Source: Sporobacter termitidis DSM 10068
GTDB lineage: Bacteria > Bacillota > Clostridia > Oscillospirales > Oscillospiraceae
Assembly: GCF_900130065.1 (NCBI RefSeq)
Contig: NZ_FQXV01000004.1
Location: forward strand, 62,001-126,000
Length of the DNA stretch: 64,000 nt
Reading direction: 5' to 3'
Part shown: positions 6,847 through 14,833 of the stretch, piece after piece
Position numbering within the stretch: position 1 is the first letter of the stretch
Layout: every line of letters starts with the position of its first letter
The notes under the pieces: generated by a model
The model's input: only the letters and a program-made list of their open reading frames with translations
The model's database searches: none
What the model was told of the DNA's origin: nothing
Program-made: the position numbers and the translations under genes

Positions 6847-8790
6847 TTATCGCCCGATATCCCGGGCAACCGTCCAGGCGGCCTGGGTGGCGGCAAGGAT
6901 GTTTCTGGGGGTCACACAGTCGCCCAGCTGGTAGAACTCGCCCGCGCAGCCGCCGAGGGCGGCGGCCTCATCGCGGAGCGGCTTCTGGCCCACGGCGTAA
7001 ACGACGGTGTCGGCGGGGAGCTCCAGCGTCCCGTCCGGGCCCTTGGCGGTGACGCCGGCCGGCGTGATCTCGCTGACGGCGGTCGAGGTGCGGACCTTGA
7101 TGCCGAGCTTGCCGATTTGCTCAAGCAGCGCCAGCGTGTGCATGCTGAAATTGTCCACGGACAGCTCGGGGAGCATTTCGACGATGGACACATCCCGGCC
7201 CAGCATCGCCATATGTATGCCCAGCTCGATGCCCACCAGGCCGCCGCCCAAGATGACAAGACGCTTTCCGGCGCGCTCGGGGTGGTAATAGACCTCCTCC
7301 GCGCCCAGGACGTTAGGCCCGTCGATGCCCTTGACCGGCGGGACAAAGGGTCGCGCGCCCAATGCCGCGATGATCACATCGGGGCGGAGCTCTCTGGCGT
7401 ATTCCGGCGTCACCTCTGTATTCAGCCGGACCTCGATGGGCGCCTTGGCGAGCATGTGCGCCTGATGCTCCAGATACGCCTTGAGCTTTTGCTTAAAGGA
7501 GATCTGATCCTCGCAGAGCAGGACGCCGCCGAGCTTCCCGCCCTTCTCGCAGAGGGTGACGCTGTGACCGCGCTCGGCCGCTGTCAATGCCGCCTGCATG
7601 CCGGCCACGCCGCCGCCGGCGACGAGCACGCGCTTTTTCTCCCGTACGGGCGGGAGGTACCGGGCCTCATCCTCATGCCCGACGACGGGGTTTATCGCGC
7701 AGTAGAAGATGCGGTGCCGGCCCACATTGCCGAAGCACGCCGAGCAGCGCATGCATTTGTTGATCTCGTCATCCCGGCCGGCGCGCGCCTTGAGCGGCAG
7801 GTCCGGGTCCGCCAGCGTCTGGCGGCCCAGTTCGATGATGTCGGCCTGGCCGGAGGCCAGAACCTCCTCCATGTGCGCGGGGTCCGTGAACGCGCCGACG
7901 GTGGCCACGTGGGTTTTGACGTGCTTTTTGATGGCGGCGGCGTATTTGACATTGCAGCCGTCCTCCAGGAACATGCTGGGGTGTGTGATGATCGTGGCCG
8001 ACAGCACCTCGTGGTTCCCCGTGGAAACGTGGATGATGTCCACCTTGCCGTCCAGGGCCTTTGCAAACTCGATGCCCTCGTCGATATCGTACCCGTCCGG
8101 GTTCGTCTCCGAGCCGCTCATGCGGAACTCGATGGGGAAGCCCTTGCCGACGGCCTTCCGGACGCTGTCGACGATGGCCAGCGGGAAGCGCATGCGGTTT
8201 TCAAAGCTGCCGCCCCACCGGTCCGTCCTGGTGTTGATCTGCCCGGACCAGAACTGCGGGATCAGCCAGCCGTGGCCGCCGTGGATCGTCACCATGCCGA
8301 AGCCGCACTGTTTGGCAAACGCGGCAGCCTTGCCGTAGGCCTCGACCACATGAGCGATATCCTCCTCCGTCATGGCCGTCACGTCGCCGTATTTACCCGC
8401 CATGTTGACGGGGCCCTTGATCGGCGCGCCCGCGTCAAAGGACGCCTTGGCGAACATCCCCGCGTGGGACAGCTCCGCCGAGGCCACCGCCCCGTGGCGG
8501 TGGACGGCGCTGGCGAGCTTTGAAAGGCCCGGCAGCATTTTGGGGTTGTCCATCGGGATCAGCCAGTCATAATGCCGGCCGTTTTTCCAGTCGACGATGC
8601 AGTCGCCCACGCAGACAGAGGCAAAGCCGCCCCGCGCCTTTGTCTCGAAATAGGCGACCATGTCGTCATTGGGGAACAGGTCCGGGCCCAGGTTGTAAAA
8701 GCCCTGGGGAGACGAAAAAAGCCTGTTTCGGAAAAGCGCGCCGGCCACCTGGATCGGCTCGAACAGATGCGGATATTTCAGATCGCTCAT
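6847..8790 (-). CDS. Old Yellow Enzyme-type NAD(P)H:flavin oxidoreductase with 4Fe-4S cluster
   Basis: A 647-residue enzyme of the 2,4-dienoyl-CoA reductase/BaiCD/BaiH group. It has an FMN-binding TIM barrel (about 1-330), a cluster-binding motif CMRCSACFGN...FYC (about 345-365), and a C-terminal FAD/NAD domain with VAGGGVAGMQAA and VILGGGLVGIELG nucleotide folds. The family moves electrons from NAD(P)H through FAD, 4Fe-4S and FMN to reduce an activated C=C bond. The barrel contains TIHGGHGWL, the active-site region. The substrate could be an enoate, an enoyl-CoA or a steroid; sequence alone does not decide. AAAGGAG precedes the ATG. Single gene with its own promoter. Confidence 0.9.
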   Translation of the reverse strand: MSDLKYPHLFEPIQVAGALFRNRLFSSPQGFYNLGPDLFPNDDMVAYFETKARGGFASVCVGDCIVDWKNGRHYDWLIPMDNPKMLPGLSKLASAVHRHGAVASAELSHAGMFAKASFDAGAPIKGPVNMAGKYGDVTAMTEEDIAHVVEAYGKAAAFAKQCGFGMVTIHGGHGWLIPQFWSGQINTRTDRWGGSFENRMRFPLAIVDSVRKAVGKGFPIEFRMSGSETNPDGYDIDEGIEFAKALDGKVDIIHVSTGNHEVLSATIITHPSMFLEDGCNVKYAAAIKKHVKTHVATVGAFTDPAHMEEVLASGQADIIELGRQTLADPDLPLKARAGRDDEINKCMRCSACFGNVGRHRIFYCAINPVVGHEDEARYLPPVREKKRVLVAGGGVAGMQAALTAAERGHSVTLCEKGGKLGGVLLCEDQISFKQKLKAYLEHQAHMLAKAPIEVRLNTEVTPEYARELRPDVIIAALGARPFVPPVKGIDGPNVLGAEEVYYHPERAGKRLVILGGGLVGIELGIHMAMLGRDVSIVEMLPELSVDNFSMHTLALLEQIGKLGIKVRTSTAVSEITPAGVTAKGPDGTLELPADTVVYAVGQKPLRDEAAALGGCAGEFYQLGDCVTPRNILAATQAAWTVARDIGR

Positions 8791-8839
8791 ACTTTTGGTC
8801 TCCTTTCATAAGGGGAGAAGCGGCATTTTTATCAAATAA

Positions 8840-8868
8840 ATTGTAATTCTACCCCAGGACCTTGTCAA
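8840..8868 (-). promoter_or_regulatory. promoter of the OYE reductase gene
   Basis: On the minus strand, TTGACA (8868-8863), a 17-base spacer and TACAAT (8845-8840). It is close to consensus and gives a leader of roughly 40 bases. Confidence 0.75.
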
Positions 8869-8973
8869 CTGTAGTAAGAGAATAAATAACGGGCAAGATT
8901 TTATATGAAGCCCCAAAGCGTCCCCATACGGCAGGCCGCGCCGTCTGAGGATTTCCGGCCTGTCCCGTTCCGG

Positions 8974-9011
8974 TAAAAAACATACCATGCCGGTATTCCG
9001 GCACGGTATGT
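8974..9011 (-). terminator. terminator of the ferritin-like gene
   Basis: On the minus strand a long hairpin (ACATACC-G-TGCCGG / CCGGCA-T-GGTATGT, one internal mismatch) is followed by a T-run. It lies 12 bases beyond the stop codon of the ferritin-like gene. Confidence 0.85.
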
Positions 9012-9022
9012 ACGACGCAATG

Positions 9023-9532
9023 TCAAAACATATTTTCAATGAGGCAGCCGATGATTCCGGCGTGGCGGGCCTCGTCTTCCGAGAGGGCGAGGTAAGTATC
9101 CTTCAGGTCCGCGTCCGGTGTGGCTCCGGCGGCGGCCCGGTAGGCTGCCGCGCCAGCCTTCTCGTCAGAATATTTCCGGCGGAGCGCGTCGGGCACGGCA
9201 CAGATCAGCGGGCAGGTGCTTGGGGGTGTGTATGTCTCGCCGGTGCGGATAAAGTATTTGGCCCGCAGCTTTTTCAGGTGGTGTCGCTCGTCGCAGGAGA
9301 TGCGCATGAGTGTCTGGCGTGCGTTCCCGGAGCATTTGTTTGCAAGCAGGCAATAAAGCTGCGCGTCGCAGGACTCGTCGTCCATAAAGGCCCGGAGTCT
9401 TTCGTTTTCGTCGGGTTCGGTCCGCTTGACCGCCGGCTTCTGCTCCGGGACGGCGTCGGCCATCTCCGGCATCACGCGCCGCCATACAGCGTCGAACTTG
9501 GCCCTGTCGAACTGATCGTTGTCACGCTCCAT
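9023..9532 (-). CDS. ferritin-like (rubrerythrin-related) di-iron protein
   Basis: A 169-residue protein with two helix pairs carrying carboxylate and histidine ligands: DDESCDAQLYC, then SCDERHHLKKL, then DEKAGAAAYRAAA and SEDEARHAGIIG. This spacing fits the ferritin-like fold of rubrerythrins. There is no C-terminal rubredoxin domain. The start at 9532 is chosen because AAGGA lies 8 bases before it; an in-frame start at 9595 has no site. Such proteins usually reduce peroxide or handle iron in anaerobes. It is divergent from rsmE with back-to-back promoters. Confidence 0.7.
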   Translation of the reverse strand: MERDNDQFDRAKFDAVWRRVMPEMADAVPEQKPAVKRTEPDENERLRAFMDDESCDAQLYCLLANKCSGNARQTLMRISCDERHHLKKLRAKYFIRTGETYTPPSTCPLICAVPDALRRKYSDEKAGAAAYRAAAGATPDADLKDTYLALSEDEARHAGIIGCLIENMF

Positions 9533-9605
9533 ACTATCAATCCTTCCGGGGGCGGGAAGATCGGGTTTGTCTTTTCCGCCAGGGTGCGGGAGCACCGTGG
9601 ACTAA

Positions 9606-9611
9606 ATTATA
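9606..9611 (-). promoter_or_regulatory. -10 box of the ferritin-like gene
   Basis: A perfect TATAAT on the minus strand. I could not assign a good -35 at the usual distance, so the promoter is incomplete or depends on an activator. Confidence 0.4.
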
Positions 9612-9625
9612 CTATGCAATCAATA

Positions 9626-9654
9626 TTGCCAGAGTGCAGGCAATCTGTTAGAAT
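9626..9654 (+). promoter_or_regulatory. rsmE promoter
   Basis: TTGCCA, a 17-base spacer and TAGAAT, with an AAGGAAGGG ribosome site shortly after. Divergent from the ferritin-like gene. Confidence 0.6.
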
Positions 9655-9681
9655 AAAAAACGGATAAAGGAAGGGAATTTG

Positions 9682-10416
9682 ATGCCGAGATTTTTTATCG
9701 CCGCCTCGAACATTTTCGGCGGCGTCGCGTATCTGAGCGCAAAGGAAATCGAACATCTCCGTGCACTGCGCATCCGCCACGGCGAGAGCTTCACCGTCTG
9801 CGACGGTGCCGGGCAGGATTATACCTGCCGCCTGACGCGGCTGAATGACGACGGCGCCGAGGCGGAGGTCGTCGACATCGCCCCGTCGGCCGGCGAGCCC
9901 TCTGTTTTTTGCGCCGTTTACACCGCCTATTCAAAAGGGGATAAGCTTGAGACGGTCGTCCAGAAGTCCGTGGAGCTCGGCGCCACGGAGCTCGTTTTGT
10001 TCCCCTCGGCCCGGTGCGTTTCAAAGCCGGAGACGCTCTCCGTCCTGCACAAGACGAGCCGGCTCCAGAAAATCGCCGAGGAGGCGGCCAAGCAGTCGGG
10101 GCGCGGAAAGATCCCCTGGGTCACCGCCGTGCACTCGTTTGAGAACGCCGTCCTCAGCGCCTCTAAAAACGAGCTGCCCCTGTTTTTATACGAAAGTGAA
10201 AAGCAGCAAAGCCTGAAGGACGTGCTGGACGGCAGCGCCGGCGTCAAGACGGTGTCGATCATGACGGGACCCGAAGGCGGCTTTGAGCCGGAGGAAGCGG
10301 CGTTTGCCGCGGAGAACGGCATGAAGTCCGTTTCCGTCGGCCCGCGTATCCTGCGCTGCGAGACGGCCCCCGTCGCGGCGCTGGCGGCTGTGATGTACCA
10401 CACCGGCAATCTATAA
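9682..10416 (+). CDS. rsmE: 16S rRNA (uracil-1498 N3)-methyltransferase RsmE
   Basis: A 244-residue SPOUT methyltransferase that modifies U1498 of 16S rRNA. An N-terminal PUA-like part (MPRFFIAAS...LRIRHGESFTVCDGAGQ) is followed by the knotted SAM-binding part, with KSVELGATELVLFPSARCV, SIMTGPEGGFEPEE and SVGPRILRCETAPVAALA, all diagnostic of RsmE. A TTG at 9679 sits directly before the ATG; the ATG is preferred. In many Firmicutes rsmE follows prmA; that neighbour is absent here. Its stop codon is followed at once by the tail repeat family. Confidence 0.95.
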   Translation: MPRFFIAASNIFGGVAYLSAKEIEHLRALRIRHGESFTVCDGAGQDYTCRLTRLNDDGAEAEVVDIAPSAGEPSVFCAVYTAYSKGDKLETVVQKSVELGATELVLFPSARCVSKPETLSVLHKTSRLQKIAEEAAKQSGRGKIPWVTAVHSFENAVLSASKNELPLFLYESEKQQSLKDVLDGSAGVKTVSIMTGPEGGFEPEEAAFAAENGMKSVSVGPRILRCETAPVAALAAVMYHTGNL

Positions 10417-10417
10417 T

Positions 10418-10794
10418 TCCCGCCCGCCCGCCCGACAGAGGTATAGGGCTGCGCCCTATGACCCCCTTTTTATGGGGCTTCGCCCCGGCCCCCCTGGGGG
10501 GTGAAGCCACGGCTCCCTTAGCAGGGGAGCCCCCTCAGTCCCTTGGGATGCGTAGGGCGGGATGACCTCATCCCGCTGCCTTAGTTGGCGCCGCTGAGTC
10601 TCTTCTTTAGCAAACGCCGCCAACAGATAAGCACAACCCTCGGCTCCCTCTTGGAGGGAGCTGTCGGCGGAGCCGACTGAAGGAGTTGGCTTGTGCCGCG
10701 TCGCTGCGCAGTTGCCAGTGAGCGCCAGCAAGCGGGGCGGATACGGATTCCGCGCCTTTCTGCCCTCTTTAAATTCACTTCACTAATTCGAAAA
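10418..10794. repeat. repeat-filled gap after rsmE
   Basis: No gene is seen. The gap opens with the post-stop tail repeat: a CCCGCCCGCCC run, then GGTATAGGGCTGCGCCCTATGACCCC, whose TATAGGGC/GCCCTATG forms a hairpin, then GGGGCTTCGCCCC. At 10639-10688 lies a second family (GGCTCCCTC...GAGGGAGC, then GTCGGCGGAGCCGAC). A related stem is at 10510-10535, and a GTAGGGCGGG...CCCGC element at 10552-10580. Short frames across these repeats translate into the same peptides at several loci and are not genes. Confidence 0.8.
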
Positions 10795-10798
10795 ATAC

Positions 10799-10819
10799 CA
10801 GGGCCGGGCCCTGTTTTTT
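10799..10819 (+). terminator. hairpin with T-run abutting the hydratase ribosome site
   Basis: CAGGGC-CGG-GCCCTG followed by TTTTTT, which runs straight into AAGGAG of the next gene. There is no room for a promoter between hairpin and gene, so it acts either as an attenuator of that gene or as a weak leftover terminator. Confidence 0.5.
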
Positions 10820-10834
10820 AAGGAGCAAATCGAC

Positions 10835-13090
10835 ATGTCAATGACGGAACTGCACAAAAACGGCGTTTATCTGGTCAACGGAAAGCCTGTGCCGGCGGCG
10901 GAGGCCAAGGGCGCCGCGGCGCCGGACGAGGCCCGCGAGCGGACGATGGCGTATCAGATCCTGCGGAAGCATGACAAGAGCGCGGACCCGAGAAAGCTCC
11001 GGGTCAAATTCGACGCCCTTGTGTCCCACGATATTACATACGTCGGCATCATCCAGACGGCGCGCGCCTCGGGAATGACGAAGTTCCCGATCCCGTACGC
11101 GCTGACGAACTGCCATAACAGCCTGTGCGCCGTCGGCGGCACGATCAACGAGGACGACCACGCCTTCGGCCTTTCCGCCGCGAAAAAATACGGCGGCATC
11201 TTCGTCCCGGCCAATCAGGCCGTCATCCATCAGTACGCCCGCGAGGCGCTCTGCGGCTGCGGCAAGATGATCCTAGGCTCGGACTCCCATACCCGCTACG
11301 GCTGCTACGGCGCCATGGGGGTCGGCGAGGGCGGGGGAGAGCTGGCCAAGCAGCTTTTGGAGAATACATACGACGTGGACGCGCCGGAGGTCGTCCTCGT
11401 CTGGGTGGAGGGGACGGTCCCGCACGGCGTCGGGCCCCATGATGTGGCCATCGCGCTGGTGAGCGCGACGTTCCAAAGCGGCTTTGTGAAGAATAAGATC
11501 ATGGAATTTGCCGGCCCGGGCATCGAGGCGCTGTCCATGGACTTCCGCATCGGCGTCGACGTCATGACGACGGAGACGAGCTGCCTGTCCTCTATCTGGA
11601 TCACCGACGACAAGGTCGCGGCGTACTACAAAAATGTCGGCCGCCCCGAGGCGTACGCCAAAATGACACCGGCCGACGGCGCGTACTATGATTCTATGGT
11701 CAGCGTGAACCTGAGCGAGATGGAATCGATGATCGCGCTGCCGTTCCACCCCTCCAAGGCCTACACCATTCATGAGCTCCAGAAGGATCCCGGGCGCATC
11801 TTTACGGAGATCGAAGCGGAGTGCAACAAGGAGCTGGGCGGGCACGTCGCGCTGGACCTGCGCCGCAGCATCAACGATAAGGGGCAGGTCGCCGTGGAGC
11901 AGGGCGTTATCGTCGGCTGCTCGGGCGGCATGTATGAGAACATCTCCGAGGCGGCCGACATCCTCGCCGGCAAATCGGTGGGCGACGGTTATTTTTCGCT
12001 GTCCGTCTATCCGTCGTCCACGCCCGTCGGCCTTGCCATGACGAAGGACGGCATTTCCGCAGCGCTCATGGAAACCGGGACGCTGATCAAACCGGCGTTC
12101 TGCGGGCCCTGCTTTGGCGCGGGCGATACGCCGGCCCACAACACGCTCTCCATCCGCCACGCCACGCGCAACTTTGCCAACCGTGAGGGCTCCAAGCCGT
12201 CGGGCGGCCAGATCGCGGCGGTGGCGCTTATGGACGCGCGCTCCATCGCGGCTACGGCGGCAAACGGCGGCATCCTCACGGCGGCCACCGATATCGACTA
12301 TACTGTTACGCCGAGAGAATACAAATACGACCCCGCCATTTACGAAAAGCGCGTCTACAACGGCTTCGGCCGGCCGGACCCGTCCGTGGAGCTCCGGTTC
12401 GGCCCCAATATCGCCGACTGGCCGAAGATGTACCGCATGGACGACGATCTGCTGGTAAGGCTCTGCGCCGTCATCCGGGACGAGGTCACCACGACGGACG
12501 AGCTCATTCCCTCCGGCGAAACGTCCTCCTACCGCTCCAATCCCATCGCCTTGTCCGAGTTTACGCTGTCGCGGCGCGTGCCGGAATACGTGGGGCGCAG
12601 CAAGGCGGTCCGCGAGCTTGAGGCGGCGCGCCGGAACGGGGGAGCGCCCGCCGACGTGGCGGAGGTTCTCAAAAAGGTCGGCGGAGACGTCAAAAAGACG
12701 ACGGTGGGCTCCTGCGTCTTTGCCAAAAAGCCCGGAGACGGCAGCGCCCGCGAGCAGGCGGCCTCCTGCCAGAAGGTCCTGGGCGGCTGGGCGAATATCT
12801 GCTTTGAGTACGCCACGAAGCGTTACCGCTCCAACTGCCTCAACTGGGGCATCGTCCCGTTCACCATCGACAAGAGCGAGCCGTTTGCGTATACCGACGG
12901 CGACTGGGTCTATGTCCCCGGCATCCGCCAGGCGATATTGAACGGCGTCGAGACCATCCCCGGCAAGGCCGTCACCAAGGACGGCGTGAAGGACATCACA
13001 CTCTACTGCAAGGGCCTCAGCCCCGACGAAAAGCTGATCCTCACCGAGGGCTGCCTCATGAACTACTACGCGGCAGGCTACGGCAAATAG
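10835..13090 (+). CDS. aconitase-family hydratase (YbhJ-like)
   Basis: A 751-residue protein of the aconitase superfamily. The three cluster cysteines are present: Cys362 (VGCSGGMYEN) and Cys423/Cys426 (CGPCFG). LGSDSHTRYG is the substrate-loop motif. Length and N-terminus resemble the E. coli YbhJ branch rather than AcnA/AcnB. The next gene is NADP isocitrate dehydrogenase, so citrate-to-isocitrate isomerisation feeding 2-oxoglutarate synthesis is the simplest role; a different hydroxy-acid substrate cannot be excluded. AAGGAG precedes the ATG by 8 bases. No citrate synthase is in the window. Confidence 0.82.
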   Translation: MSMTELHKNGVYLVNGKPVPAAEAKGAAAPDEARERTMAYQILRKHDKSADPRKLRVKFDALVSHDITYVGIIQTARASGMTKFPIPYALTNCHNSLCAVGGTINEDDHAFGLSAAKKYGGIFVPANQAVIHQYAREALCGCGKMILGSDSHTRYGCYGAMGVGEGGGELAKQLLENTYDVDAPEVVLVWVEGTVPHGVGPHDVAIALVSATFQSGFVKNKIMEFAGPGIEALSMDFRIGVDVMTTETSCLSSIWITDDKVAAYYKNVGRPEAYAKMTPADGAYYDSMVSVNLSEMESMIALPFHPSKAYTIHELQKDPGRIFTEIEAECNKELGGHVALDLRRSINDKGQVAVEQGVIVGCSGGMYENISEAADILAGKSVGDGYFSLSVYPSSTPVGLAMTKDGISAALMETGTLIKPAFCGPCFGAGDTPAHNTLSIRHATRNFANREGSKPSGGQIAAVALMDARSIAATAANGGILTAATDIDYTVTPREYKYDPAIYEKRVYNGFGRPDPSVELRFGPNIADWPKMYRMDDDLLVRLCAVIRDEVTTTDELIPSGETSSYRSNPIALSEFTLSRRVPEYVGRSKAVRELEAARRNGGAPADVAEVLKKVGGDVKKTTVGSCVFAKKPGDGSAREQAASCQKVLGGWANICFEYATKRYRSNCLNWGIVPFTIDKSEPFAYTDGDWVYVPGIRQAILNGVETIPGKAVTKDGVKDITLYCKGLSPDEKLILTEGCLMNYYAAGYGK

Positions 13091-13160
13091 CCCATCCGCC
13101 CGCCCGCCCAATAGAGGTATAGGGCTGCGCCCTATGACCCCTTTTTATGGGGCTTCGCCC
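13091..13160 (+). repeat. post-stop tail repeat between hydratase and icd
   Basis: Begins directly after the TAG: CCGCCCGCCCGCCC, GGTATAGGGCTGCGCCCTATGACCCC and GGGGCTTCGCCC. It is nearly the same as the copy after rsmE. It sits inside what looks like a two-gene operon, so the hairpins may tune expression of the second gene. Confidence 0.75.
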
Positions 13161-13191
13161 TGATCACACCTTAAAAGGAGACTGACCCTAC

Positions 13192-14391
13192 ATGCCCAAA
13201 ATACAAATGACAACGCCGATTGTGGAGATGGACGGCGACGAGATGACCAGGATCATCTGGCGGATGATCAAGGACAAGCTCCTTCTGCCGCATGTTGACC
13301 TGAAGACGGAATATTACGACCTCGGCCTTCTAAGCCGCAACGCGACGAAGGACCAGGTGACGGTGGACGCGGCCAACGCCACGAAGAGGCTCGGCGTCGC
13401 CGTCAAATGCGCCACCATCACGCCGAACAAGCAGCGCATGGCCGAATACCCGGAGCTCACCGAGATGTGGAAGTCGCCCAACGCCACCATCCGCGCCATC
13501 CTGGACGGCACCGTTTTCAGGACGCCCATCATCATCGACTGCGTGAAGCCCGTCGTCAAAAACTGGGAAAAGCCGATCACGGTGGCCCGTCACGCCTACG
13601 GCGATATCTACAAGGCCGTCGAGCTGGTCACCGGCGAGCCGGGGGAGTGCACGCTGACCTTCAAGGGCGACAGCGGCACGGAAAAGACCGTCTCCGTCCA
13701 GAAGGTCAAAGGGCCCGCCGTGTGGCAGGCCATGCACAACAGGGAGGACAGCATCCGCTCCTTCGCCAAAGCGTGTTTCCAGTACGCCGTCGATATAAAG
13801 CAGGACGTCTGGTTTTCCACGAAGGACACGATATCCAAGGTCTATGACGGCCAGTTCCGGGCGATCTTCGAGGAGGAGTTCGAGGCCTATAAGGAAAAGT
13901 TCGCCGCCCTCGGCATCACATATTTCTATACGCTCATCGACGACGCGGTGGCGCGCGTCATCCGCTCCAAGGGCGGCTTTATCTGGGCCTGCAAGAACTA
14001 CGACGGCGACGTCATGAGCGACATGATCTCCACGGCCTTCGGGTCCCTGGCGATGATGACGAGCGTATTGGTAGCCCCGGACGGCACCTGCGAGTTTGAA
14101 GCCGCCCACGGCACCGTGACAAAGCATTATTACAATCACCTCAAGGGCGAGAAGACCTCCACGAACCCTATGGCGACGATCTTCGCCTGGACGGGCGCAC
14201 TGCGGAAAAGGGGAGAGCTGGACGGGCTCGGCGATTTGGTCTCATTCGCCGACAGGCTCGAAAAAGCATGCTTCGACACCCTCATGAGCGGCAGCATGCC
14301 AAAGGAGCTGGCCGCCCTCACGGATAGCGGCTTCAAGGCCGCCGCCGTCACCACCGAGGAATTTATCGACGCTGTCGCATCGAAACTATAA
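13192..14391 (+). CDS. icd: NADP-dependent isocitrate dehydrogenase
   Basis: A 399-residue enzyme converting isocitrate to 2-oxoglutarate and CO2 with NADP. It belongs to the type II, eukaryote-like homodimeric class: the N-terminus (TPIVEMDGDEMTRIIW), NATIRAILDGTVFR with the substrate-phosphate serine region, and AHGTVTKHYYNHLKGEKTSTNPMA are all diagnostic. AAAAGGAG precedes the ATG. It follows the aconitase-family gene by 101 bases containing only the tail repeat, so the pair supplies 2-oxoglutarate for glutamate in an organism that probably lacks a full TCA cycle. Confidence 0.95.
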   Translation: MPKIQMTTPIVEMDGDEMTRIIWRMIKDKLLLPHVDLKTEYYDLGLLSRNATKDQVTVDAANATKRLGVAVKCATITPNKQRMAEYPELTEMWKSPNATIRAILDGTVFRTPIIIDCVKPVVKNWEKPITVARHAYGDIYKAVELVTGEPGECTLTFKGDSGTEKTVSVQKVKGPAVWQAMHNREDSIRSFAKACFQYAVDIKQDVWFSTKDTISKVYDGQFRAIFEEEFEAYKEKFAALGITYFYTLIDDAVARVIRSKGGFIWACKNYDGDVMSDMISTAFGSLAMMTSVLVAPDGTCEFEAAHGTVTKHYYNHLKGEKTSTNPMATIFAWTGALRKRGELDGLGDLVSFADRLEKACFDTLMSGSMPKELAALTDSGFKAAAVTTEEFIDAVASKL

Positions 14392-14395
14392 AACT

Positions 14396-14420
14396 AAGGG
14401 ATCACGCGGCGTCCCTTTTC
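14396..14420 (+). terminator. icd terminator (modest)
   Basis: AAGGGA/TCCCTT stem with a 10-base loop and a short T-run, just after the icd stop. Confidence 0.5.
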
Positions 14421-14712
14421 TCTGCGGCGGAACGCTAAAGCCCCGCCGCTGAGAAACCGCTTGTACGTATGGTTCACGGTATTGCAAGTAGGGGCGATTA
14501 TCAATCGCCCGTCTGCCGCTGATTCGGGAGATCATTCAATCCGTATGTCTTCCACAACAACGAGGCGAACACAGTTCGCCCCTACGCTGTAAAAATGCCG
14601 TAGGGGCGAACTGTGTTCGCCCTTTTGCGTTTGTCGAAAAACCATGCGGGGGCGGATTTCATAACCGCCCTTTTGCGTTTGTCATCGCCGGTTGAGAACT
14701 TCATGTTAATGA
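14421..14712. repeat. gap with TAGGGGCG-type palindromic repeats
   Basis: No gene is seen. One TAGGGGCGATT...AATCGCCC palindrome lies at 14487-14510. A perfect 23-bp inverted repeat follows (14564-14586 and 14599-14621; GGCGAACACAGTTCGCCCCTACG and its complement) with a 12-base loop. A weaker member, GGGGGCGGATTTC...AACCGCCC, is at 14648-14670, and CCCTTTTGCGTTTGTC occurs twice. The same family appears at 25618-25661, 36917-36940 and 54017-54042. Confidence 0.75.
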
Positions 14713-14741
14713 TTGACAGCATAATACTAAAGTCTTATCAT
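14713..14741 (+). promoter_or_regulatory. nitroreductase promoter with overlapping inverted repeat
   Basis: TTGACA, a 17-base spacer and TATCAT. An inverted repeat ATACTAA (14724-14730) / TTAGTAT (14743-14749) brackets the -10 box, a likely site for a dimeric repressor such as the HxlR or MarR regulators that often control nitroreductases. No such regulator gene is adjacent. Confidence 0.65.
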
Positions 14742-14833
14742 ATTAGTATGAATTAGGGTAAAACCATAGGAACATATCTGGCGGCTGCCATGAAACAAGG
14801 AACCGTCAGGCGCGACATGGAAAGGAGCGCTTT

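Noticed and set aside
7117-8523. A 468-residue open frame antisense to the OYE reductase
   Set aside because: Antisense shadow of a GC-rich gene; the composition (Arg/Asp/His/Val-rich) and lack of motifs are typical of such shadows.
11273-13111. A 612-residue open frame antisense to the hydratase gene
   Set aside because: It mirrors the GC-rich codon pattern of the real gene, has no ribosome site and shows no family motif; the plus-strand gene has complete aconitase motifs.
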